From contig NC_092271.1 of assembly GCF_036320965.1 (NCBI RefSeq), forward strand, positions 13,359,596-13,423,595: 64,000 bases of DNA, read 5' to 3'. Shown piece after piece: positions 10,934-22,767 of this stretch (its first letter is position 1; each line of letters begins with the position of its first letter). The notes under the pieces were generated by a model. It was given only the letters and a program-made list of their open reading frames with translations, searched no databases and was not told the origin of the DNA. This stretch comes from Panulirus ornatus. Taxonomy: Eukaryota > Arthropoda > Malacostraca > Decapoda > Palinuridae. A program made the position numbers and the translations under genes.

Positions 10934-12329
10934 GGGGTGTGTGATGTCCCCATGGTTGTATAATTTGTTTATGGATGGGGTGGTTAGGGAGGTAAATGCT
11001 AGAGTTTTGGAGAGAGAGAGAGAGAGAGAGGTGAGTATGCAGTTTGTTAGGGATGAGAGGGCCTGGGAGAGTCAGTTGTCATTCGCTGATGATACAGCAC
11101 TGGTTGCAGATTCAAGTGAGAAACTGCAGAATTTGGTGACAGCGCTAGTTGCTGATTTAATTGAGAAACTGAAGAAGTAGGTGACAGCAGTGGTTGCTGA
11201 TTTAAGTGAGAAACTGCAGAAGCTGGAGACTGAGTTTGAAAAAGTGTGTGAAAGGAGAAAGTTGAGAGCAAATGTGAATAACAGCAAGGTTATTAGGTTC
11301 AGCAGAGTTGTGGGACAAGTTTGAATGGAGAAAATTTGGAGGAGGTGGGATGTAAGTTTGAATGGAGAAAAACTGGAGGAAGTGAAGTGTTTTAGATATC
11401 TGGGAGTGGACTTAGCAGTAAATGGAACAAAGAAAGGGAAGCAGAAGTGAGTCACAGGAGGGGGTGGGATTCTGAGAGCAATGAAGAATGTGTGGAGGGA
11501 GAGAATGTTATCTTGGAAAGCAAAAAAGAGTATGTTTGAAGGAATAGTAGTTCTAACAATATTATATGGCTGCGAGGCATGGGCTATAGATAGGGTTGTA
11601 CGGAGGAGGGAGTATTTGTTGGAAATGAAATATCTGAGGGCAGTATGTGGTATGAGGTGGTTTGATCGAGTAAGTAATGAAAGGGTTAGAAAGATGTGTG
11701 GAAATAAAAAGAGTGGTTGAGAGAGCAGAAGAAAGTGTGTTGAAATGGTTTGGACATATGGAGAGAATGAGTGCACAAAGGTTGAGAAAGAGGATATATG
11801 TGTCAGAGGTGGAGGGAACAAGGAGAAACAGGAGACCAAATTGGATGTGGAAGGATGGAGAAAAATGATTTTGAACAAATCAGGGCCTGAACATACAGGA
11901 GGATGAGAGGCGTGCAAGGAATAGAGTGAATTGGAATGATGTAGTATACTGGGGTCAATGTGCTGTCAATGGACAGAACCAGGGCATGTGAAACATCTGG
12001 GGTAAACCATGAAGAGGATTGTGGGGCCTGGATGTGGAGAGGGAACTGTGATTCTGGTGCATTACACATGACAGCTGTATGCGAACGAATGAGGCCTTTT
12101 TTGTCTGTTTTCCTGGCGCTTCCTCGCTGAAGCAGGGGATAACAATTCCGTTTCCTGTAGGGCAAGGTAGTGCCAGGAATGAATGAAGGTAAGCAAGTAT
12201 GAATATATACATGCATATATATGTATTAGTGTGAGCATGCATATGTGTATATGTTATGTATATATGTATGTATATGTGCGTGTAAGGACGTTTATGTGCA
12301 TATGATGAGGGGAACAGCAATCAAGTATA
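10929..12329 (+). mobile_element. A6: old RTE copy with in-frame repeat expansions, long 3' UTR
   Basis: Starts at RT box QGCVMSPWLY and reaches the degenerate catalytic segment SFADDTALVAD at about 11080-11110. A 45-bp unit (15 codons, TALVADxSEKLQKLV) is then present three times in tandem at 11094-11138, 11139-11183 and 11184-11228; the second unit has a TAG. A GA run at 11011-11030 and a ~35-bp duplication near 11330-11380 add further expansion. The C-terminal region is readable to about 11955, with frameshifts. The long-form UTR follows (acacatgacagc at about 12063; degenerate tail hairpin at about 12118-12145). Old and inactive. Confidence 0.87.
11094..11228 (+). repeat. Three tandem 45-bp units inside the RT of A6
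   Basis: Units of exactly 45 bp at 11094, 11139 and 11184 begin acagc and end ttggtg, taggtg and ctggag. They encode three versions of the 15 residues just after the FADD catalytic box. Other copies have one unit. Confidence 0.93.
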
Positions 12330-12612
12330 AATGTGAATAAGAGCAAGGTTGAAATAGTACATGAAATAGCATTTCATGTGCTATTTCATGTGTGGCAGGA
12401 TGGCAATGGGAATGGATGAAGGCAGCAAGTATGAGTATGTACATGTATATATATGTATATGTCTGTATGTATATGTATGTATATGTCGAAATATATATAT
12501 GTATGTGCATGCATGAGCGTTTATGTATATACATGTGTATGTGGGTGGGTTGAGCCATTCCTCATCTGTTTCCTTGCACTACCTCGCTGATGCAGGTGAC
12601 AGCATTTAAGTA
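12330..12612 (+). mobile_element. Composite family-A scrap: RT snippet, palindrome, second 3' UTR tail
   Basis: At 12330-12351 there is a 22-bp piece of the RT coding region (the NVNKSKV codons) out of context. A 12-bp perfect inverted repeat follows at 12360-12371 and 12379-12390. Then a second long-type 3' UTR (gcaagtatgagtatg..., gttgagccattcctcatctgtttcc) ends in a degraded tail hairpin at about 12577-12605. It reads as a rearranged chimera of two A copies. Confidence 0.75.
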
Positions 12613-13648
12613 TAATATTAAAAGAATAAGAGCGAGGTTATTGGGTTCAGCAGGATTGAGGGGCAAGTTAGTAGGACTATAAGTGTGAAGAGAAAACTTA
12701 AAGGAACTGGAGTGTTTCAGATATCTTGGAGTGAACATGGCAGTGAATGGAACCATAGAAGTAGAAGCGAGTCATAGGGTGTGGAGAGGGGGCAAAGGTT
12801 CTAAGAGCGATGGAAAATGTGTGGAAAGAGAGAATGTTCTCTCGGAGAGCAAAAATGGGTATGTTTGAAGGACTAGAAATTCCAACAATATCATATGATT
12901 GTGAGGCATGGGCTATAGATATGGTTGTACGGAAGAGGATGGATGTGTTGGAAATGAAATGCTTGAGGACAATATGTGGTGTAAGGTGGTTTGATTAAGT
13001 AATGAAAGAGCAAGAGAGATGTATGGCAATAAAAAGATTTGGGCTGAGAGAGCACTGGAGGGTGTTAGTATGGTCTGGACATATGGAACGAATGAAAGAG
13101 GAAAGGCTGACAAAGGGGATGTGTCATATGTGTCAGAGGTGTAGGGAACAAGAAGTGGAAGAACAAATTGGAGGTGGAAGGATGGAGTGAAAAAGATTTT
13201 TGAGTGATCGGGGCCTAAACATGCAGGAGGGTGAGAAGTGTGCAAGGAATAGAGTGAGCTGGAACAATGTGGTATATCAGGGGTGATATGCTGTCAGTGA
13301 ACTGAATCAGGGCATGAGAAATATCCGGGCAAACCATGGAAAAGTCTGTGGGGCCTGGATGCGGATAGGGAACAGTGGTTTTGGTGCATTACACATGACA
13401 GCTAGAGACTGAGTGTGAACGAGAGTGGCCTTTTTCTTGTCTGTTTTCCTGGTGCTACCTTACTGATGCAAGAGGTGGCGATGCTGTTTCTTGTGGGGCA
13501 GGGTAGCACCAGGAATGGATGAAGGCAAGTGAGTATATGTACATATGTCTGTGCAAGTGTATGTATATGCATATATGTTTATATGTATATGTACATGTGT
13601 GTGTATATGTGCATGTATGGAAGTTTATGTGTGTGTGTACATATATAT
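12613..13648 (+). mobile_element. A7: old, frameshifted RTE 3' half with long UTR
   Basis: Starts at the NKSKVI codons (aataagagcgaggttattggg). It runs through ALRAMENVWKERM, YDCEAW and the C-terminal WSGHMERM region with several frame breaks, then a long-form 3' UTR (13330-13645). The UTR ends in a TG/TA-rich tract just before the young copy A8, so its terminal hairpin is lost or displaced. Confidence 0.85.
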
Positions 13649-14952
13649 ACAAATGGATTTGTATGTAGCATTTATGGATCTGGAGAAGGCATATGATAGA
13701 GTTGATAGAGATGCTCTGTGGAAGGTATTAAGAATATATGGTGTGGGAGGAAAGTTATTAGAAGCAGTGAAAAGTTTTTATCGAGGATGTAAGGCATGTG
13801 TACGTGTAGGAAGAGAGGAAAGTGATTGGTTCTCAGTGAATGTAGGTTTGCGGCAGGGGTGTGTGATGTCTCCATGGTTGTTTAATTTGTTTATGGATGG
13901 GGTTGTTAGGGAGGTAAATGCAAGAGTTTTGGAAAGAGGGACAAGTATGAAGTCTGTTGGGGATGAGAGAGCTTGGGAAGTGAGTCAGTTGTTGTTCGCT
14001 GATGATACAGCGCTGGTGGCTGATTCATGTGAGAAACTGCAGAAGCTGGTGACTGAGTTTGGTAAAGTGTGTGGAAGAAGAAAGTTAAGAGTAAATGTGA
14101 ATAAGAGCAAGGTTATTAGGTACAGTAGGGTTGAGGGTCAAGTCAATTGGGAGGTGAGTTTGAATGGAGAAAAACTGGAGGAAGTGATGTGTTTTAGATA
14201 TCTGGGAGTGGATCTGGCAGCGGATGGAACCATGGAAGCGGAAGTGGATCATAGGGTGGGGGAGGGGGCGAAAATTCTGGGGGCCTTGAAGAATGTGTGG
14301 AAGTCGAGAACATTATCTCGGAAAGCAAAAATGGGTATGTTTGAAGGAATAGTGGTTCCAACAATGTTGTATGGTTGCGAGGCGTGGGCTATGGATAGAG
14401 TTGTGCGCAGGAGGATGGATGTGCTGGAAATGAGATGTTTGAGGACAATGTGTGGTGTGAGGTGGTTTGATCGAGTGAGTAACGTAAGGGTAAGAGAGAT
14501 GTGTGGAAATAAAAAGAGCGTGGTTGAGAGAGCAGAAGAGGGTGTTTTGAAGTGGTTTGGGCACATGGAGAGGATGAGTGAGGAAAGATTGACCAAGAGG
14601 ATATATGTGTCGGAGGTGGAGGGAGCAAGGAGAAGAGGGAGACCAAATTGGAGGTGGAAAGATGGAGTGAAAAAGATTTTGTGTGATCGGGGCCTGAACA
14701 TGCAGGAGGGTGAAAGGAGGGCAAGGAATAGAGTGAATTGGAGCGATGTGGTATACCGGGGTTGACGTGCTGTCAGTGGATTGAATCAAGGCATGTGAAG
14801 CGTCTGGGGTAAACCATGGAAAGCTGTGTAGGTATGTATATTTGCGTGTGTGGACGTATGTATATACATGTGTATGGGGGAGTTGGGCCATTTCTTTCGT
14901 CTGTTTCCTTGCGCTACCTCGCAAATGCTGGAGACAGCAACAAAGTATATAA

Positions 14953-14961
<9 letters not shown>
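13649..14961 (+). mobile_element. A8: young 5'-truncated RTE copy, short 3' UTR
   Basis: Begins at QMDLYVAFMDLEKAYD, so it lacks the endonuclease and the front of the RT. It continues without interruption to the family stop at 14763-14765. Short-form UTR and tail hairpin, then an A run at about 14950-14961 grading into (TA)n. It is almost identical over ~1.2 kb to A18 at 34 kb and shares that copy's private variants (VEGARRRGRP and the gtgagtaac codons). Confidence 0.94.
13650..14765 (+). pseudogene. A8 reverse-transcriptase ORF fragment, open to the natural stop
   Basis: About 371 codons with FMDLEKAYD, RQGCVMSPWLF and the catalytic FADD all intact. The C-terminal RPNWRWKDGVKK block is also intact. 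The open frame happens to extend upstream into the microsatellite-like UTR of A7 (an ATG at 13545), but those residues are low-complexity and not part of the protein. Without the endonuclease and RT fingers it cannot act alone. Confidence 0.88.
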
Positions 14962-15048
<87 letters not shown>

Positions 15049-15092
15049 ATATGAGTGGATGGGCCATTCTTCGTCTGTTTCCTGGAGCCCAT
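14961..15092 (+). repeat. (TA)n-(TG)n tract plus orphan tail fragment
   Basis: Pure TA at 14961-15025 and TG to about 15048. Then a ~40-bp piece of the family-A UTR (gtggatgggccattcttcgtctgtttcctgg) stops before the hairpin. Confidence 0.9.
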
Positions 15093-15177
15093 AGCCTACT
15101 CATAGCCAAGTATTCACATTTCCACTTCCAAAAAATGGAAATGGTTTGTAACTTTGCTTTGGGAGTGCATCATGCTA

Positions 15178-15182
<5 letters not shown>

Positions 15183-15254
<72 letters not shown>
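15183..15254. repeat. (TA)n microsatellite
   Basis: About 36 uninterrupted TA units. No element end is recognised on either side. Confidence 0.97.
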
Positions 15255-15257
<3 letters not shown>

Positions 15258-17149
15258 AGAAACTAATCAATTTCACATTAAAATATTCTGCACTTCCAGA
15301 TTGGGCATCATTAACTTACTTCTTAGATTAGTTTCTTGTACAAAATATAAGAAAATCTACATTTGTCTAATGATCGTTAATAAAAACTTATTAAAGCTTG
15401 GTACCAGACGCTTTGCATTACTTCATGCCTTCCACGTCTATAATACACATCAGAGTCCACTATTCTGCAGTTTGCTGAGAAATTTTCTTTACACTAATTC
15501 ATCAACCTTACTTGTAACTACCGACTCCATACAGTGATTTCATTTTTATCTTATCGTGATCCTTTGCCGAGACACTTATAGAATGTAGTCATAGATCATG
15601 CCACACTATTATTTTCTTCGAAATGTATAGCTTGTTTCCTTAACTACTGTCAAAGAGATATTTTCTACAAAATTAGAGAGGAATACCGCAACTACACTGT
15701 CTGCGTCACGACAAACTTCCTCACTGGTCTTTGTTGTCAAGGCAAAATGTCAGCTAAATATGCCTGTATTTTAACACAGACTAAAAGCCACTTCGAAGTA
15801 TTGTGTCAGATATATCATATAAAAGCAACTGAAACAATAAAAACTTACATCAATGAACATTCATGGCGATGTTGGGGTTAAAATGCAAGAAAGTCTCTAT
15901 TGCGACTAAGCTGGTTAGGCACAGACTCTACATACGATATGTTTTCCTTCGTCAGCTGCTCAGTGACGTCACATCGTATCAAAACATATCAAGTGTTCGC
16001 TTTTACATACAAACAACTTTTTTACATTGTTAAGTATCCATTCTACATATCTCATAGCTCTGGAAGGTGTTATATAGTTAAAGGATTTATCATTCGAACA
16101 CCTTTAGAACCACAGACATAAGAGATTAAAGAAAAAACAATTGTGTGCATGGAAGCCAGTAGCAAGGGTTACGGAACATATGTTGGAGGGGGGGGGAATG
16201 ATCAGGGGTCACGTGCCAGATCAAAACATTTAGCGGCGGCCCCTTTAAAAATGGCGATAGAAGCTTTTGGACTGGGACTTTAAACTATCATTGTTTTGAA
16301 GGGGTATAAACACAGTCGGTAAACTGAATGTGAAGGATTGAGGGAGAATCTCCTCGACAAATAACGTTTCGCAGGTTGTGATTGCCAGTAAAAGTTTAAT
16401 TTGTGAAAGATGTAGGATGTGGCAGTTGCTGCTGATGGTGAAAAACTGGAAGCAAGTTGGTGAGTTAGGTATTTCGGAGCAAAGTTCTGTGAGGACAGTA
16501 ATGGGTAAGCTGAGGTTGAGTATTGTCTTGCAGGCGAGAAGATCTCGAAGAGCACTGAAAGCTATGCTACATGGAAAAATAAAAACTTAAGTGGAGAGTG
16601 TAGGAAGCTTGCTTAAAGGAATGGAATACTAGTTCCACTTTTTAAGTATGAAAGTGAAACCCATTTGTATTGAGGTCGAAAACGAGTACTGGAGATGCAT
16701 AGCTCATCTAGTATAATTGAAATAAACAGGAGAGATAAAGATCATAGGGGAAAAGGGTGTGTGGTTTGAAAAAAATAATTAGCAGTCTTGACTGGTAGTG
16801 TTAAAGTGGTGTGGGGAACTCTCCATGTCAGGATTGTTAGTTTTACTCTCTGTCTTAAAATGGGACTACCAGGCTAGTCCTACCACCTTCTTACAAGCAC
16901 CATACACCTACTTAAACCTTTTTTGACATAAGTACTTTTGCCAGTTCCTGTCCACTCACACTTGTGTAAGTACCATCATGACAGAGTCTGTCAAATCTAT
17001 GGCTCCTAGTCCCTGGCATAATGGGATGCTAAGAATCTCCGGGTTTCTGCGTGACTCTACTGCCAGTGAAGGAGGGCTCTCTCAGTAGTAGTGTTGGCCC
17101 CTCCCATGACCTTTCCCTCTCTGTTGGACCTTCTTGTTTTCTATTCACC
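15255..17149. other. Unassigned stretch with a promoter-like patch
   Basis: No recognisable coding exon. From about 15550 to 16300 the sequence is less repetitive and contains consensus-like transcription-factor sites (see the following entry). The open frame at 16378-16590 has no recognisable domain. 16850-17149 may be the 5' part of the Jockey-like remnant that follows. Confidence 0.45.
15964..16255. promoter_or_regulatory. Possible promoter patch: CRE, E-box and YY1-like sites
   Basis: A palindromic CRE (TGACGTCA) lies at 15964-15971 and a CACGTG E-box at 16210-16215. A YY1-like AAAATGGCG sits at 16247-16255, next to a GC-rich gcggcggcccc run. Such sites cluster in animal promoters, but each can occur by chance and no transcript or adjoining first exon was found. 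Orientation is unknown. Confidence 0.25.
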
Positions 17150-18047
17150 ATACCAACATTTGTGGACTCTCTTGTAAGATATCCTTAGTTTAACACCATC
17201 TGTCTGGTACCTTTCCTATCTTACTTGTCTTTGAGATACCGTTGTCTTATGATGTTCTCACTAGCCCCTTTTTCATGTCTAACTTTAAGCTCCACTCATG
17301 ATTCTGGTTCAAAGGTGGTGGTTTTGCTTATTCCAACATCAACACACCTGTTGCATACCTTAAAGACCTTAAGTCTCCAAACTTTGATGTTATGTGGCTC
17401 CAGGTCTCTCTTCTACTTCCACACTTTTCCTCTGTTTTGCCTATTGCTCTTCTAATTCAACAAATTTTATATCCTTCTTCGACTGTCTAAACTACTGCCA
17501 TGAGACTGTGAGATCCTCTACCCTGGGGCTTTCATTGTTCATCATAGTGAATGGCTGAATTCCTCCCATACAGATGGTGGAGGGAATGAAGCCCTCATGT
17601 TTTCCATTCTCACTGATTTGGAGTAAATTATCTTTCAACCTACCCATATTCCTGATTGCTGTGACCACTTTCGTAATATTCCGGATTTGGTTTTCACCTC
17701 TTGTCCATCCCATTGTAAATACACAATCTCAACCCCAATTGGTTCATCAGATCACTCTCATAAATGTATCTGTTCTAATGGCAACTCCCCCTCCAGGAGC
17801 CCCTTCTAAGTGTAAATATTAGCCCTGCAACATAGCTGACTGGAATATCTTACACAAACTTCTCTTCTGACTTGGGTAAATTACTGTCTCTTATGTGGTG
17901 ATGCTTCTGTCTCTGCCAAATTCTTAGCAGAGGTTATTCTTATGGAAATGGAAGCATTTGTCCCCTTTTCCTTTAACACAACCTCTTCATCCATTCCAGT
18001 TCTCAGGCTATTCAGACAAGGGATCAGGCATATTGGACTTCGAAAAA
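17150..18047 (+). mobile_element. Decayed Jockey-like LINE, endonuclease region
   Basis: Frame-shifting plus-strand translation gives an EN outline: DVMWLQVSLPT near 17390, AFIVHHSEWLNSSHTD near 17530 (in place of GDFNVHH..W) and NIPDLVFTSCPSHCKYT near 17680. IGSSDHSH follows near 17740 (SDH catalytic box), then VILMEMEAFVPFSF near 17935. This order and spacing match the Jockey/CR1-type endonuclease and the linker after it. The catalytic GDxN is lost and stops interrupt it. Its 3' part is cut by the insertion of A10 at 18048. Confidence 0.68.
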
Positions 18048-19163
18048 TTCACCAGCTTCTGCAGTTTCTCACATGAATCAGCCACCGCGCTGTATCATCA
18101 GCGAACAACAACTGACTCACTTCCCAAGCTCTCTCATCCCCAACAGACTTCATACTTGCCCCTTTTTCCAAAACTCTTGCATTCACCTCCCTAACAACCC
18201 CATCCATAAACAAATCATGGCGCTGGTGGCTGATTCATGTGAGAAACTGCAGAAGCTGGTGACTGAGTTTGGTAAAGTGTGTGAAAGAAGAAATTTAAGA
18301 GTAAATGTGAATAAGAGCAAGGTAATTAGGTACAGTAGGGTTGAGGGTCAAGTCAATTGGGAGGTAAGTTTGAATGGAGAAAAACTGGAGGAAGTAAAGT
18401 GTTTTAGATATCTGGGAGTGGATCTGGCAGTGGATGGAACCATGGAAGCGGAAGTGGATCATAGGGTGGGGGAGGGGGCGAAAATCCTGGGAGCCTTGAA
18501 GAATGTGTGGAAGTCGAGAACATTATCTCGGAAAGCAAAAATGGGTATGTTTGAAGGAATAGTGGTTCCAACAATGTTGTATGGTTGCGAGGCGTGGGCT
18601 ATGGATAGAGTTGTGCGCAGGAGGATGGATGTGCTGGAAATGAGATGTTGAGGACAATGTGTGGTGTGAAGTGGTTTGATCGAGCAAGTAACGTAAGGGT
18701 AAGAGAGATGTGTGGAAATAAAAAGAGCGTGGTTGAGAGAGCAGAAGAGGGTGTTTTGAAATGGTTTGGGCACATGGAGAGAATGAGTGAGGAAAGATTG
18801 ACCAAGAGGATATATGTGTCGAAGGTGGAGGGAACGAGGAGAAGTGGGAGACCAAATTGGAGGTGGAAAGATGGAGTGAAAAAGATTTTGTGTGATCGGG
18901 GCCTGAACATGCAGGAGGGTGAAAGGAGGGCAAGGAATAGAGTGAATTGGATCGATGTGGTATACCGGGGTTGACATGCTGTCAGTGGATTGAATCAGGG
19001 CATGTGAAGCGTCTGGGGTAAACCATGGAAAACTGTGTAGGTATGTATATTTGCGTGTGTGGACGTATGTATATACATGTGTATGGGGGTGGGTTGGGCC
19101 ATTTCTTTCGTCTGTTTCCTTGCGCTACCTCGCAAACGCAGGAGACAGCGACAAAGCAAAAAA
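18048..19163 (+). mobile_element. A10: RTE copy with inverted 5' segment (twin-priming-like)
   Basis: 18048-18217 is on the minus strand and carries the RT segment from FMDGVVREVNARV to the FADD region. From about 18218 the same element continues on the plus strand from ALVADSCEKLQKLV to the end. About 42 bp are present in both arms as an inverted repeat (18049-18090 and 18220-18262). A one-base deletion at 18648 (gagatgttgagg) breaks the frame. Short-form UTR and hairpin, A tract at about 19157-19169. Confidence 0.88.
18049..18262. repeat. Inverted repeat arms (~42 bp) spanning the A10 inversion
   Basis: The left arm 18049-18090 is the reverse complement of the right arm 18220-18262, with a one-base gap (gcgcgg versus gcgctgg). 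The ~130-bp loop is the inverted RT segment. The arms can pair into a hairpin. Confidence 0.88.
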
Positions 19164-19733
19164 AAAAAAATGTATTTATCTATTTATTATACTTTGTTGC
19201 TGTCTCCTGTATCAGCGAGGTAGCACAAGGAAACAGACGAAAGAAAAGAAAGGCCCAACCCACCCACATACATATGTATATACATACGTCCACACATGCA
19301 CATATAAACACCTATACATTTCAACGTATACATATATATACATACACAGTCATATACACATATACACATGTACATAACTCATACTTGCTGCCTTTATTCA
19401 TTCCCGTCGCCACCCCGCCACACATGAAATGACAACTCCTTCCCCCCGCATATGCGCGAGGTAGCGCTACGAAAAGACAACAAAGGCGACATTCGTTCAC
19501 ACTCAGTCTCTAGCTGTCACATATAATGCACCGAAACCACAGCTCCCTTTCCACATCCAAGCCCACAAAACTTTCCATGGTCTACCCCAGACGCTTCACA
19601 TGCCCTGGTTCAATCCATTGACAGCATGTCGTCCCCGGTATACCACATTGTTCCGATTCACTCTATTCCTTGCACGCCTTTCATCCTCCTGCATGTTCAG
19701 GCCCTGATCGCTCAAAATCTTTTTCACTCCATG
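19164..19733 (-). mobile_element. A11: RTE long-form 3' end, tail-to-tail with A10
   Basis: On the minus strand this carries the last ~35 codons of the ORF (19733-19630), then the entire long-form 3' UTR to the tail hairpin at about 19200-19230 and an AATA-rich end. That end touches the poly(A) of A10, so two A elements meet 3' end to 3' end. 5'-truncated within GVKKILS. Confidence 0.88.
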
Positions 19734-22050
19734 GCACCTATATATGTCTCAAGAAAGCTTGGTTCTATTCATAGAAGGGTAAGAAATTTAAAAAAATCAT
19801 CCTCCAAACTTTCCTGGTGCTATATCCAAGGTGTAGAGTACTGAGCTGAAAAAAAATGAGACCCCATGTGGGAAGGTATGGTGTAAGTTCTGTAAACCAC
19901 ACTACCTTATTTTGTACTCGTGAAATGTGAGTCTGCCATATAAGAATATATGCATCAAGATGACTGTTTAAAAGTACGAAAAGTTACCACAAAAATGAGT
20001 GAGAATATCAGAGGAAGAGACTTTGTGCCACAAGAAGAGTGCTCAGAAAAATAAAAGTTGGTTACTGAATTACTTATGTGCAATAGATAGGGGTCATCAG
20101 AAAGGCATTTCTGAAGGAGATTAATGAAAAAGTCTGAAAAACAGTGGATAAACAGAGTAAGGAAGTGACCACAAGAATCTGTGGAATGAAGAGATACACT
20201 TATTACTAGTGTGTACAGCATGAGGGAGTTTAATTGTGGAGACCCATCTCTTGACTTTTTTAATTTTCTGTAAACTGTCTGCAATTTACAGTTTCATTAC
20301 ATACCTCATTCCATTTATCCATATCTCTGGTGCTGCAGAGGTACTTCTTTACACTCTTTCTGATACATTATTGGTTTAATTTCTTGCTATGACCTCTGAT
20401 TGCTCTCTTTGGATCTTCTTTTAAAGAACTGTATATTGCTGACAATCAGTTGGATCTAGAAACTTGAAGGTTATTTTGACATTTCCTCTTACTCCTCCAT
20501 GGCGGGGGAATTCATGGCTTCTCACCTCTCCTTGCAAATTGGCTATCTTATTTCATTTACCATCTTTGCATTTAACACTGAGGTGTATGGCTGGAGGTTT
20601 TAAAGATACAAAGATAAATATGCTATGTTGAATGGTTCCTTCACTCACAGAAGGGAAGGTGCCCACATAAATTTTATCACTTGTTTTCTTACAATCATCA
20701 ACCAACAATAACACTCATAGTACACACTGATATGGTCTGCTTAGTCATCTGGGTATTATGCACATACAGCAGTTACTAACCACATGTAATGTAATAAATA
20801 GAAAAATGTGGTAATCTTGAGGCCTGTGTTAGTAAGTGCAGAAAAATGAAAATAAAGGTAGAAATAGCTTGTCTCAGTTGACTGGAACAAATATCAATAT
20901 CTGGAAGTTAGTGTCAGTTCAGATTGAGAAACAAGCACCCTAAACTGGGAAGATGTCAAATGAAGAAAACACACTCCCCATCATTTTTGAAGGATTTGGG
21001 TTATTGAAATAGGAAAATAACATTAGGGTCACTTTTAATGTGTAAAAACTAATACATTCAATTGCAAACACTTTTCTCATCTGAAAAGAAAACAAAATTA
21101 TAAATGTTTTTCTGAACAATGAGCACAATTACTGCAGTAAAAATGTACATTTGGTATAAGTCAATGCTTAAATCAATAATAATGTTATTCTTAAAAAAAT
21201 ATCAAGTTCCTGTCTAAAGTGAAATTCAGTGTAATTCAACCAAATTTCAAACAAGTGACTGAAATCTCTAGTACTTATGATTGGTGGTGCCTCCCACCAC
21301 ACTAACCAACAACAGGAGTAAATTCCAACAGTGTATCAAACCTTACATTAAACTGGATTCCATGAAATAAACAGGAAAATAACAGTGTCATGTGGGTTGA
21401 TAATGGTGCAGTATATGCCAAAGCACTTATAACTTTTATCAGTGGACCAACCTCATAAGAAATCCTTTGTACAATCCACATTATCCTTTACATGACTACT
21501 AGCATTTCACTTTTAATGTGTAAAACTGAAGTAGACAATAAATATGCAATAATGGGATCAAAATATCAAATGCCCCAAGTATGAATTAAGTTTGACAAAT
21601 GCCAAATGACTAGAGCATATATGGAATTTATCACACAATCTACATCTACTGGAGCTTACACATGAATTGATTATAACATTTTTGTGGAAGAAGAATAATA
21701 TCATATTCCCAATATAACCTGTATTAATCTGGAATTGGTTAAGAACAATGATAGGAAGGCTTTACCTTGTAGAAAAAAATATACCAACTTTTTAAATCAC
21801 ACTGTGATTCTTTTCAAAACTCAAACAAGTACATATGCATACACACACACACACACACACACAAAAAAAAAAATGATGTACTTACAGATTCACCCTTAAG
21901 CATGCATACAGATAATGAAATACTCAGAAAAATTTTGGGCTTGATGAACTCGACTTCTACTTAGTGGATTTTAGTGGACTCGTACCAGAAAGTTTCCCTA
22001 CTCCACGTCATTTGCAGTGATGAGTAATATAAATACTGCAAGTATGAAAA
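19734..22050. other. Unassigned A/T-rich stretch
   Basis: About 2.3 kb with no recognised gene, RNA gene or element. A (CA)n run sits at about 21839-21863. Likely intergenic or ancient repeat. Confidence 0.5.
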
Positions 22051-22767
22051 AGGGTGGGGGAGGGGGCGAAAATTTTGGGAGCCTTGAAAAATGTGTGGAA
22101 GTCGAGAACATTATCTCGGAAAGCAAAAATGGGTATGTTTGAGGGAATAGTGGTTCCAACAATGTTGTATGGTTGTGAGGCGTGGGCTATGGATAGAGAT
22201 GTGCGCAGGAGGATGGATGTGCTGGAAATGAGATGTTTGAGGACAATGTGTGGTGTGAGGTGGTTTGATCGAGTAAGTAACGTAAGGGTAAGAGAGATGT
22301 GTGGAAATAAAAAGAGCGTGGTTGAGAGAGCAGAAGAGGGTGTTTTGAAATGGTTTGGGCACATGGAGAGAATGAGTGAGGAGAGATTGACCAAGAGGAT
22401 ATATGTGTCGGAGGTGGAGGGAACGAGGAGAAGAGGGAGACCAAATTGGAGGTGGAAAGATGGAGTGAAAAAGATTTTGTGTGATCGGGGCCTGAACATG
22501 CAGGAGGGTGAAAGGAGGGCAAGGAATAGAGTGAATTGGAGTCATGTGGTATACAGGGGTTGACGTGCTGTCAGTGGATTGAATCAAGGCATGTGAAGCG
22601 TCTGGGGTAAACCATGGAAAGCTGTGTAGGTATGTATATTTGCGTGTGTGGACGTGTGTATGTACATGTGTATGGGGGGGGGGGTTGGGCCATTTCTTTC
22701 GTCTGTTTCCTTGCGCTACCTCGCAAACGCGGGAGACAGCGACAAAGTATAAAAAAAAAAAAAAAAT
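22051..22767 (+). mobile_element. A12: young 5'-truncated RTE copy, short UTR
   Basis: Starts at RVGEGAKILGALK and is open to the family stop at 22563. Short-form UTR, hairpin and an A tract to about 22767. Private variants MDRDVRRR and SHVVYRG are shared only with A14, which lies 4.4 kb away. Confidence 0.93.

Noticed and set aside
13545..13650. Extra N-terminal codons before the A8 RT (ATG at 13545)
   Set aside because: They are a read-through of the low-complexity A7 UTR, not part of an element protein.
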